A stretch of 64,000 nucleotides of DNA, from assembly GCA_003255065.1 (NCBI GenBank), contig QAOA01006978.1, positions 1 to 64,000 of the forward strand. Reading direction: 5' to 3'. The notes beneath the pieces were generated by a model, which was given only the letters and a program-made list of their open reading frames with translations, did no database searches and had not been told where the DNA came from. The stretch comes from Cercis canadensis. Taxonomy: Eukaryota; Streptophyta; Magnoliopsida; Fabales; Fabaceae. Below, piece after piece: positions 10,287 to 20,065 of the stretch. A program made the translations under genes and the position numbers. How positions within the stretch are numbered: position 1 is the stretch's first letter; each line of letters opens with the position of its first letter.

Positions 10287-11979
10287 ATGACCCGAAGTAG
10301 CAAGAAGAAGCTCCTTCAGTTGAACCCAAAAATTGAACGCACAGTGGTGAGAAAATCAAGGAACAAGGCTATCCAGTTGCAAGGCCAACCATCTTAGCCT
10401 ATTGTCATAGAAAAACCTACCATGGCTGACCAAGAAAGACCACGAACTATGGGGGATTATGGAAGGCCATCAACTGCTGGAACTGAGTCTAGCATAACAA
10501 GACCTCCGGTGACAGCCAATAATTTTGATATTAAGTCGAACGTCATTCAGATGGTGTAGTAGCTTATGCAATTTGATGGTTTATCGGATGAAGACCCCCA
10601 TACTCACATCACAAACTTCTTGGAGATTTGTGATACTTTCAAGATCAACGGAGCTAGTGAGGATGCAATTAAACTGAGGCTCTTCCCCTTTACACTAAGG
10701 GGTAAGGCAAAGTCATGGTTGAAGACACTACCTCCGAGGTCTATCAAGACATGGGTTGAGCTAAATGAAAAATTTCTAGGCAACCTACCATGGCTGACCA
10801 AGAAAGACCACGAACTATGGGGGATTATCGAAGGCCATCAACTGCTGGAACTGAGTCTAGCATAACAAGACCTTCGGTGTCAGCCAATAATTTTGAGATC
10901 AAGTCGAACGTCATTCAGATGGTGTAGCAGTTTGTGCAATTTGATGGTTTACCGGATGAAGACCCCTATACTTACATCATAAACTTCTTGGAGATTTGTG
11001 ATACCTTCAAGATTAACAGAGCTAGTGAGGATGCAATTAGACTGAGGCTCTTCCCCTTTACACTAAGGGGTAAGGCAAAGTCATGGTTGAAGACACTACC
11101 TCAGGGGTCTATCAAGACATGGGTTGAGCTAACTGAAAAATTTCTAGGCCGGTACTTCCCTCCAACAAGAACAGCCAAGTTTAGGAATGATATTTTCTCC
11201 TTCCAGCAAATGGATGGTGAATCACTCTACGAACTATGGGAGAGATGGAATGAATTGTTGAGAAAATGCCCACATCATGGGCTGGACTTGGGAGTTCAGA
11301 TGCAAACGTTTCAGAGCGGTCTCAGTTTTGGGACTAGACAGCTAATCAATTCCTCTTCAGGAGGAACTACAAGCTTCAAAACGCCCGAACAACTGAGGAC
11401 GCTGATTGATGACATTGCTACGAACCATTACCAATGGGGAACCTAAAGAATGAAGGCCAAATCAGGAGGAGTGCACAACGTGCGTACTGCCACCTCTTTA
11501 GAGGCAAAAATTGAGGCCTAACAAAGAAGATTGAGGATATGGGCAGACCTACTCCACCATCACCTGTGATGAGTTGTGATATTTGTGGCGGAGGACATTT
11601 CAATCACGAATGCCAAGCAACCACCTCAGGACCAGCAGTAGAACAAGCGGATTACTTGGGAACTCGAGTGCCAAATAATCCCTACTCCAACACATATAAT
11701 CCTAGGTGGAGGAATCACCCAAATTTTGCTTGGAGCAATGTAGGGCAGCAAAGGCAAGGTCCCTCGCCTGGATTTCAGCAATCTCCTAACTCACCACAGA
11801 AGCTCACCATTGAAGATCAGTTTTCTAGGTATATGACAGCATCAGAAAGCCGGTTCCAAGGCATTGACACAACTTTGAGAAATCAAGAGGCCTCCATCCA
11901 CAACCTCGAAACTCAAATTGGCCAACTGGTCAAGCTGATGACTGAAAGAGCATCAGAGTCTCTACCTAAGTCTAGCTAA
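10287..11979 (+). pseudogene. Athila-like gag of element B, with 368-bp tandem duplication
   Basis: The ATG at 10287 starts MTRSSKKKLLQLNP in the frame that contains the retrotransposon gag domain (PF03732 type): QFDGLPDEDPYTYIINFLEI, then [15 protein letters not shown] and LYELWERWNELLRKCPHHGL. A CCHC knuckle, CDICGGGHFNHEC, lies at about 11575-11615, followed by NTYNPRWRNHPNFAWSN, a hallmark of Athila/Tat gag. Bases 10414-10781 are repeated as 10782-11149. Because 368 is not a multiple of 3, this breaks the frame. Several stops are CAG to TAG (for example at 10557-10562 and 10926). Another frameshift lies between 11446 and 11539. Gag normally forms the particle that packages the RNA; this copy cannot. 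Confidence 0.85.
10414..11149 (+). repeat. Tandem 368-bp duplication within gag
   Basis: 10414-10781 and 10782-11149 have equal length and are abutting, both from AACCTACCATGGCTGACC to AAATTTCTAGGC. They differ at a scatter of sites (roughly 5 percent by eye), so it is not a simple recent slip. No N separates them. Confidence 0.8.
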
Positions 11980-13741
11980 AGGACTGTAAAGAAGCGCTTC
12001 TTGGGAGGTAACCCAAGCTCTCTATCCTTTCTCTTTTACTTTTCATTTTGTTTATCTTAGCAACTTATGTTCTCTTTTTGTATAGTGCATTAGCATAGTG
12101 TTCTTATCTTTATGCTTTGTTAGTTTAATTTTGTTAGTGCATGATGGGATTTTTCTTGTTGTTGTTCTTTTTGGTTAAATTTTGTCTGGATGGTGTAATG
12201 GTGTTACTAAAACTTTAGCTTTGGTCTCATAGCAATGCTACTCAGAATACAGGAACATGGGCAGGAACACGGGCGTGTTCTACACCGTGTGAACCCTGCA
12301 GAGACTCCAATTGGAGAACATGGCCGTGTCAATTGTCCAGAATGAAACCATCCACAACACGGCCATGTCCATTCCAGGTAAGTACTTCAGCGCCCTGTGT
12401 CACGCAACATAGCCATTAACACGGCCGTGTTTACCCCGTGTCCATTAGCACGCCCTCTGACACACACGTGCTCACCCCGTGTTTCCCCTCTCAGACCCAA
12501 CACGCCCACGCTGTTGTGGGCGTGTCGCAGTGACACTTAAAATTTCCCTCTTTGAGGGTCATTCCTCCATTTCAGAAATCCCCAATTTTCTCTCATTTTT
12601 TCCCAAATCCCTTACCCTCCGGCACTCCCACCATCATTTCCGGCCAAACCCCTCTACGTTAAGCCTAAAATTCTTGCTCAATCGAATCTTCCCTTAGCCC
12701 TATCCTTAAGCATTCTGTCAAGTTCTTCTTCACGCATAATATTAGTTTTTGTTCTTCACTCACAGGTATGGACTCTTCCTTCCCTCTTACTTGTAATTCT
12801 AAGTTGTTTTAACTACATTTTCCTTCATTTTTATGCGTATTTCTTTATTGTTTCAGTTGAGTGTTGAATGCAATTTTTACCTATTTTCTTAGTGAGGGAA
12901 TGTGGGGGGAGGGGGGGTTAACTGTAAGATGCATATTAAACAAAAATACAAAGTTGGCCTTGCTGATTGCTGGTTTTGGGAATTTGGTTGTTGAAGCACC
13001 TGTTATTTTCTTGCAATTCCCAGTCATGTAGGCACTGTCAGTGATAATTCTTGCTTGGGGAATGCCTGCTGATTTATTGCTCATGGCCATTGATCACTAT
13101 TATTGTGTTAATTTACCATGGGAATTGCTGTTGTGCTATGGCCACTGATTGCACTCTTGTTATTTTTCTTGCAATCCCCATTACTGTGATTGGATGTTTG
13201 ATGTGTTTTACCCCATTCGTTTAGTATTAAAGTGTGGGGGAGTGTTAACTGTCAGTTGAACAATTGTAAGATATTGGGGATTGCTGCTGCAGAATTTGCA
13301 TATATTGAGGGAATTTGTGATTTTGGAAAGCTGGTTTATCTATCTCACATTCTTAACTGTACTTTGGGCATTGATATTTTGCATTATTGTTGTGGAATTG
13401 CTGCTACTTAACTGTTAAAATTTGGAAAATTTGGGGGCAATGGCTGATGTAGTAAAGTTGACATATAGCTGCAGAATTGTCTGATATGTGAATTTTGTCC
13501 ATACTGGGGAAACTGAATGGCCAATATGGGATTTGCTGAATCTCACTGTTGCTATACTTTATGGAACTTTGCTAGGCTCAGTATTTTTCATTCAGACATG
13601 CATTTTCAAAGTTGAAATTGCCAAATGTTTTATAAGACTTGCATTGTGAATGACTTTCTTTTACATGTGGTGGTTGTCCTGTCTACAAAGTTTCCATGCT
13701 ATGGGACTCATTTCGTTAAATTGTTTTTACAGGAAACCACC
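11980..13741 (+). other. Non-coding internal region of element B where pol would lie
   Basis: No open frame with recognisable protease, reverse transcriptase or integrase motifs was found on either strand. The stretch holds a cluster of CACGGCCGTG-like palindromes (12250-12540, exact ACACGGCCGTGT at 12419). It also has G-rich tracts AGTGTGGGGGAG (13231) and GGGGGGAGGGGGGG-like (about 12903), and an AT-rich spacer. It appears to replace pol. Confidence 0.6.
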
Positions 13742-15784
13742 ATGACAAAGCGCACCGAGGAGTCGCAGCAGCGTCGCGAGAAGCTGCAACCAAGGAAGAA
13801 CCGCCCGACCCCGCAAGAGTCACCCTCGCCTTCTGCCAAGAAGCGGAGATCCGGGGCCGTGGACACCTCAGTGCACCCTTCTCTTCGATTTCAGGGCGAT
13901 GAGCACAAGGAGAGGCTAGCCAAACTCTCCACCAAACCCTTTGAGCCCAGCCGCTACCCGGAGTGGATTGTGTTGCAGGAGCTAGGCATCGAGCAGGAGG
14001 TGCGGCATCTGCTTAGCTTCAGTCGGTGAAGCAGCATCCTAGACCTCCGAGAGCCTGTGTACTGAGAACTCACTCTGGAGTTTCTCGCCACGGTGGAGTT
14101 CCACACCACATTCACTGACTCCTCCGCCACGTGGCATGAGCCGAACGCCATCCGATTTTGCCTTAGCACATTTATGCATACTATGAGTCTCGAGCAATTC
14201 ATTGAAGTAGCAGGGCTAACAGAGCAGGGATTCGTCTACGACTCCTGCTATTTGGACTGGCATTCGCCGAGCATTGAGCCTGCGGACTACCGGCGAACCA
14301 TCAGCACTAAGGCTGCTTACGAGGCTAAGAGGTCTAAGGCCTCAACCCTTCGCTCACCGGCCCTCCGTGTCATTCACAAGCTCCTCGTCCACTCCTTGAC
14401 TGCGAGGCAGGAGAGCACCGGCGTCGTTAGCAAGAGAGACATGTTCTACCTCCGATGCATCCAGGAGAGGCACCATTGCCACTTAGGATACGCATTCCTC
14501 CAGCTGGTTCGGGGTTATTTGCAGAGGGCCAACTTCGGCGCTATCGGAGGGGGCTCTGTCATCACCTGGCTGGCATGACACTTGGGCGTTCTCGATGACG
14601 AGTCCACTCTCACAATGGCTTGTCGCCCGCTACCTCTAGGGATGGACACCCTACGAGCCATGGGTATGGTCGAGCACCTCTCCGACAGTCAGGGCAACTA
14701 CCTAGCCATTGTTGGTGCTCCGCCACGAGCAATGCCTGAGGCACCACTTGTGGAGCCACCCTCCACAGATGCCACCGAGGAGCCCCNGGCTGCTTACGAG
14801 GCTAAGAGGTCTAAGGCCTCAACCCTTCGCTCACCGGCCCTCCGTGTCATTCACAAGCTCCTCGTCCACTCCTTGACTGCGAGGTAGGAGAGCACCGGCG
14901 TCGTTAGCAAGAGAGACATGTTCTACCTCCGATGCATCCAGGAGAGGCACCATTGCCACTTAGGATACGCATTCCTTCAGCTGGTTCGGGGTTATTTGCA
15001 GAGGGCCAACTTCGGCGCTATCGGAGGGGGCTCTGTCATCACCTAGCTGGCATGACACTTGGGCGTTCTCGATGACGAGTCCACTCTCACAATGGCTTGT
15101 CGCCCGCTACCTCTAGGGATGGACACCCTACGAGCCATGGGTATGGTCGAGCACCTCTCCGACAGTCAGGGCAACTACCTAGCCATTGTTGGTGCTCCGC
15201 CACGAGCAATGCCTGAGGCACCACTTGTGGAGCCACCCTCCACAGATGCCACCGAGGAGCCCCGACCTGACGCTCCGACCGCCAGTCCATCCCAGGTGCC
15301 ACCTACAGCAGGCCCGAGCCCATCAGCCCCGTCCTCCTCACAACCATTTCCAGGAGTCCCTCTCGCATCGCCCGAGGAGGAGGAGCGCAAACCCACACCT
15401 ATCGAGCGACAGCTGAGTCGTATCGAGGTGGAAGTCGATGGGACGAAAGCCCGGCTCAACCGCCTCATCATGAGCCACCGCCAGATGCGCAACGACCAGC
15501 TCCAATGGATGGCCTACACCCGAGCACATCACCGGTGGGTCGAGGTCACCTTACAGATGCAGAGCCAGTGCATGGGCATCCAACCTCCTTCGCCACCCAT
15601 GTCACCTCGCTTCCAGGATCCAGAGGACGATTTGGACCCAGCCCCCTCAGTCCAACCGACCCATCCTCCACGCACTACCTCCCGAGCACCACCACCACTA
15701 CCCCCAGAGTCTCCGTCTACTCATCGCACCGACTTGCCTTCTACATCGCACCCTGAGCATTCGGGAGCACCACTTAGGGATTAG
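13742..15784 (+). pseudogene. ATHILA-type ORF (env-position ORF) of element B
   Basis: One reading frame runs from the ATG at 13742 (MTKRTEESQQRREKLQPRKN) to the stop at 15782, with premature stops at 14027, near 14062 and at 14576. The N-terminus is basic and Lys/Arg-rich. The centre (YPEWIVLQELGIEQEV, EFLATVEFHTTF, HEPNAIRFCLSTFMH) resembles the ATHILA ORF family (PF03078 type) found 3' of pol in Athila elements. The C-terminus is Pro/Ser/Thr-rich with a helix-prone stretch near 15400-15590. The 476-bp repeat around the N at 14787 preserves frame (477 bp) and is probably artefactual; without it the product would be about 521 residues. The biochemical role of this ORF family is unknown. GC content is clearly higher than in the surroundings. 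Confidence 0.75.
14311..15263. other. Single-N junction at 14787 flanked by 476-bp direct copies
   Basis: 14311-14786 equals 14788-15263 except for about three transitions, one of which makes CAG into TAG and another TGG into TAG. The N sits exactly between them. Most likely two contigs (possibly from different copies or haplotypes) whose overlap was not merged. Confidence 0.85.
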
Positions 15785-16805
15785 TCTATTTTTTTTCTTT
15801 ATTTCTTTTTGATACTTTCTTTTTGACATGAATTTTAATAGTTTAATATTTCAGTAAATTTTATTGTTCTTGACTGTTTCACCCTCTTTCTAGTGTATCC
15901 TTTCCTTTGCAGTCTCACCTTCTATCTTACTGGGATTTCACCCTCTCTTGTTCAGAACGTCAAGAATCTCTTCACTCAGGGAGTATCTGTCCTTTTAAAG
16001 ATTAACTTTTCAAACATTGTGGGCAATGTTGTACTTAAGTGTGGGGGGGTATATCTATGCTTAAACATGGAATGTTTGACTATGATGCATGGACTGAACA
16101 AGATGTATATGTCTGAAGTAATTCGAACTAGGATCATGTGCTCTCGAAGTGATCTTCCTGGGGAATTTTATTCTTTCTATGTTGTGTTTGAGTATGTTTG
16201 CTTAGTATTTTTGCCTTTTAGTTAGCTACATTATGAGGTAACTACTTAGGTTCAGTGGGTTTGGGACATTGAAATACACCCTTGTAGTAGTTAACCCTGA
16301 ATGTCATATATGGATAATTCCCTGTAATTCTAAAAAAAAAAAAAATTGATATTTTGCGATAGTTGAGTAGTTATTTTGAGCATAGTGGGGCTCTACTCCT
16401 CTACCTTCTGTGCCTGAAACTGGAGAAGGATATGAGTATGCCATAGAAGCATAACTAGTTGAATGTGGGTCATAGGCAATGACCAGACACCACATCCTAG
16501 AACCCCCAACTATGCAAGAAAAGAAAAATAGTAGTACTTGAGTTCCTGGCATTATGTATTTATTTTTTCTGTCTATGAGTAGAACTTAGTAATAAGCAGG
16601 GTAATTCTATTCAAACACAGGGGTGAGCTAAGACAATTTTGTAGTTCAAGTAACTGGGTTCATGAGCTCTTTATCGGGACTGAGTAATGTAGCTGTCTAG
16701 GGTAAGATACATAGCATAAACTCCTTTGATCTTAACTATTTTCCCAGGGGTATAACTTCCTAGAGACTTGTCTGATTCGAATTGCTTGAGGACAAGCAAT
16801 AGCTT
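15785..16805 (+). other. 3' untranslated region of element B
   Basis: Downstream of the ATHILA ORF there is no supported coding sequence. It contains a second polypurine-like tract, CTTAAGTGTGGGGGGG, at 16034-16049, almost a copy of the true one at 16804-16820. Confidence 0.6.
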
Positions 16806-16820
16806 AAGTGTGGGGGTATT
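16804..16820 (+). promoter_or_regulatory. Polypurine tract of element B
   Basis: TTAAGTGTGGGGGTATT abuts the 3' LTR start TGATATG. The AAGTGTGGGGG form is typical of Athila elements and primes plus-strand DNA synthesis. Confidence 0.75.
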
Positions 16821-18273
16821 TGATATGTGCTTTTTAGACCTTTAAGTTCCATGTTTTATCAATGGATTCCTACTTGGATTTGAGCAAATTCGCATTAAAC
16901 ATGGCACATAACTCATCTATTTATGTTCTCAGGTGTTTCTTGGGTTGATTGAGTAAAAGGAAGAGTTTTAAGGATTTCTGGAGTAGAAGAGCAGAGAAAT
17001 TAGAAGAATTCAAAATCCAAACAGGGAACACGGCCATGACATGGCCGTGTCCATGCCCGTGTCTGGCATCCAGAGAGCCCTTCTCCAGTTTCTTGAGGAA
17101 CACGGCCAGGGTCAATGAAGAACACGCCCGTGTTGATGTCGTGTCCTCNGTTGATGCCGTGTCCTCAGTCCATAGACAACCCAGAGGAGGAACATGCCCC
17201 CTGTTGTAGAGACACGGCCGTGTTTCGGGCTGTGTCCGAGATCCAGAGATATATTTCAAGCAACATGCCCAGCCATCTTAAGTGAACATGGCCGTGTCTA
17301 GGCCGTGTTCGAGCTTCTGTATATATGGGCATCTAAGACACAAAGGAAGGGAGCTTCGTCTTTTGGACATTCAAAGACACGATTCAGAGCCAGAGGCGGG
17401 AGTCCAACCTTAGAGGCTGGAAGAAGAGCAAGATGGAAGATCAACCCATTGTAAGAACTTCATGAGAATGAGTTTTTACCTGATTTCATCTTGTCTTCTC
17501 TTTATTATTTTGATTAGATTTTATCATAACTTACTTGTAAAGATCTAGATAGGATGAACCCTAGAAATATATTTGTATTCTGATTCTTTTGATTCAATGG
17601 GAATACATCTTTAATTCTTGGAATTGTCTATGATTATTATTTGTGTTGAGTTGATGTTGCTAGCCATTGATTTAGCACCAGATTCCAGTTTATAGATTGA
17701 GAGATTGTAAATTGGATAAGATCACTTGTAGACAATGGGATTTGCTTGGGATCACTAGAGATAGGATTCACATAAGTCCTCTGATTTAAGTCAATGTATT
17801 AAGGGAATCCATAAAACACAGACTAATAATGCTTTCTTAGGGGCTTTGATTAGGAAGAGATTTCAGTCAATCAACCTAAGAATAGATGTCTTATTGCTTG
17901 AGAAAGATTAAGGCATAATTTAGGGATTCCCATCAGTCTAAGTAAAGTATTGGTGTCCACTGAGTTAAAGATGATAGTGCAATGCTTGCCCTAGGGGGAT
18001 TCTCATTTAGACCTATCCTTCGATTGATAAATCTATCAAATTCTTTGTTATTGTTTTATTATCTTGTTTATATTATTTTAGATTAGTTAGTCATTTATCA
18101 AACCGAATTTCTGAGATTAGATAATAGAAAAAGGATTATTACTAATAGCTATAGTTCCTCGTGGGACCGACATCCGTACTCAATCAAGCTATTCTACAAA
18201 ACGATAGGTATACTTGCCTAGAATGTTTGTAGCATCGTTTCAATTGAATACAAGTTTATAAAAGTAATCATCA
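16821..18273 (+). repeat. 3' LTR of element B
   Basis: Pairs with 8595-10108. The ends TGATATGTGC and AATCATCA correspond. It carries an exact ACACGGCCGTGT at 17212. The N at 17149 and a 17-bp repeat (17132-17148 and 17150-17166, one mismatch) are probably an assembly join. Confidence 0.88.
17132..17166. other. Single-N junction at 17149 flanked by 17-bp copies
   Basis: GTTGATGTCGTGTCCTC before the N is repeated with one transition after it. The 5' LTR at the matching place has only one copy, so the second copy is likely artificial. Confidence 0.8.
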
Positions 18274-19070
18274 GTGTGCATGTATTTTTGGAGGTTTATA
18301 TGCTCAGAAAGAGGCAGCTGAGTTTCATTATCATACTTTAGACAGCTTTTCTTATTTTCTTAGTCTTTAAGTTTTCTCTCTAGGTTCTTTGTAAACGTTG
18401 TTCATCTTGTTGATGGAGGGCTAGTTACTCAAATCAAGGTTTTAGCTATTCTGATTATTAATTATGAGATTATGCTTTGATTGTTATTCATTTAGTTGTT
18501 AATCAAGTTCTTTCAATCTTCTGAAATATTCTGTTTGAATTGTTTAATTTCGGATTTGAATATTCATGTGTTAATTGCTTAATTGCATGTGATTGAAGAG
18601 GATTGTATGGATTAAATGATGTTTCTAAGCTTTTGGATGAATTGTTTACCCTTGGCTGGATTCTGGACTTAGGTTAAATTGGATTTGAATGAGTGCTTAA
18701 TTCATTTAGTCTTAGTTGATCCGAATTATGGATGCTTAACCAGTGGTCATCCATAGAGCATTGAGAGGCTTCTTGATGTGTTCTAAGGCCAAGAACTAGG
18801 TTAGTAATTGAATGGATTCTGTGAAATCAAGGATTGATTAAAATCAGAATTAGTTAGATTTGGATTGGTTGTTTTCCTTAAGGTTTACCACTTTTAATTA
18901 ATTTTTGTTAATCACTTATACAAACAAAACCCCCCTGTTTATATGTTTCTTAATTTGATTCACTACTTAGAGTAATTCTTTGGTTCGACTTGGTGTTGCC
19001 TTATGCTACAAGTAGCTTTGGTAAACCGACTATAAATTTTACTAATTTGAGGAGCCTCGGCAGCTCATCA
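18274..19070 (+). repeat. Family-A LTR, right part ending at a primer site
   Basis: Begins in the middle of the A LTR (GTGTGCATG) directly after B and runs to CAGCTCATCA at 19070, where a primer site follows. About 620 bp of it duplicate LTR sequence already present in 7922-8594, so the two pieces are not one LTR simply split by B. Confidence 0.75.
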
Positions 19071-19075
19071 AATTT

Positions 19076-19091
19076 TGGCGCCGTTGCCGGG
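19076..19091 (+). promoter_or_regulatory. Primer-binding site of family A, tRNA-Asp
   Basis: TGGCGCCGTTGCCGGG lies five bases after the LTR end and matches the canonical Athila/Tat primer site. Confidence 0.85.
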
Positions 19092-19639
19092 ATTATTCTA
19101 GTTTTGATCAATCTTATTAGGAGTGTACTTGACTGCTAATCCTTCATAAACCTCCCTTTGTTATTTTGTCTTGGTAGATTTTGGTGAAAACATGTGATTT
19201 TAAGCAAATTTTCTAGAAAATTTAATACGGATTTTTGAGCTCAGAATGATCTAAAAATTGGTCAATTGAAGGAAAACGGCCTAACAAGCATAACTCACTT
19301 ATTAATGAGCCCCACCCTATTTTGGCCAAATTCTATCCTTTAGACTACTTTTTCAATTTTTTAAGATTTTTTATTTGATTTTTGACTTCTATTTTCATTT
19401 AGTTTTCAAGTTGTGGTGGTCTCATAATTTTTAAAAATGTGTAAATACCTTAATTAGGATTATTTTATTGTGTTCTGGCCTTTATTTTGTGCATTTTGTG
19501 TGTTTATCTTTTAGTTCAATTCTGTCACTTTTTGCTATTTTTTTGTCACTTTTTGTGTTATTTTGTATTTTGTTGTGTGTTTTGGTGTGTTTTGTTGTTC
19601 TGTCACTTTTTGTTCATGGTGCATACTAAGTTCCCCTAC

Positions 19640-20065
19640 TACTAAAAGAGTCAAAGAGGTTGTTGCATCACTTTTTGACAAATAAAGGATGGACCATAGA
19701 CTTGATGAATTGACATCTTTGGTGAGACAATTGGCAGTGGGACAATAAGCACCTAAACCAGTCATGCAACCAATCCAATTTTGTGGCATATGTGCTTGCA
19801 CCTCTCATCCTACCAATGCATGTCCTACACTTCAAGATGATGTTTATGGATTTCAAGATCCCTTTGTAGCTGCAGCCAGTGTCTTTTCTGGAAAATCACC
19901 ATACCAACCTCAGCAGCAACAGCCTACATATGATTCTTACTTCAACACCTATAACCCTGATTGGAGAGATCATCCCAATCTAATATATGGCAATGCAGCC
20001 CCACCATAGCAGTATAGGCAATCATTCCAGCAGCCTATGCAACAACAGAGTCCACTCATAACAGA
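19640..20065 (+). pseudogene. Family-A gag, C-terminal fragment
   Basis: The frame reads LDELTSLVRQLAVGQ, then a stop, then a zinc-knuckle-like FCGICACTSHPTNACPTLQ. Next come a Gln-rich stretch and YFNTYNPDWRDHPNLIYGN, a conserved Athila/Tat gag motif also present in B at about 11690. It continues through TAG at about 20007 to a Gln-rich tail and stops at an A LTR start at 20066, with no polypurine tract between. The N-terminal gag domain is missing; 19092-19640 is AT-rich leader with no supported ORF. The two stops are CAA to TAA and CAG to TAG. Confidence 0.72.

Larger units (their letters stand above)
8595..18273 (+). mobile_element. Element B: Athila-like gypsy retrotransposon lacking pol
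   Basis: Two LTRs (8595-10108 and 16821-18273) flank an internal region with a tRNA-Asp-type primer site, a gag, a long non-coding stretch, an ATHILA-type ORF and a polypurine tract. No protease, reverse transcriptase, RNase H or integrase motif is present between gag and the ATHILA ORF. The element is therefore a non-autonomous Athila derivative. The flanking 5-mers do not match (TTTAC and GTGTG), and both flanks are family-A LTR at different positions. The region includes two single-N duplication artefacts, at 14787 and 17149. Confidence 0.85.

Noticed and set aside
15087..15532. Three minus-strand and two alternative plus-strand ORFs of 64-105 codons over the ATHILA ORF
   Set aside because: Shadows caused by high GC and proline-rich codons; the main frame has the family motifs and the same frame continues across the artefactual duplication.
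16949..17259. ORFs on both strands across the N at 17149
   Set aside because: They exist only because of the CACGG/CCGTG repeats and the artificial N duplication; the 5' LTR lacks the plus-strand ORF.
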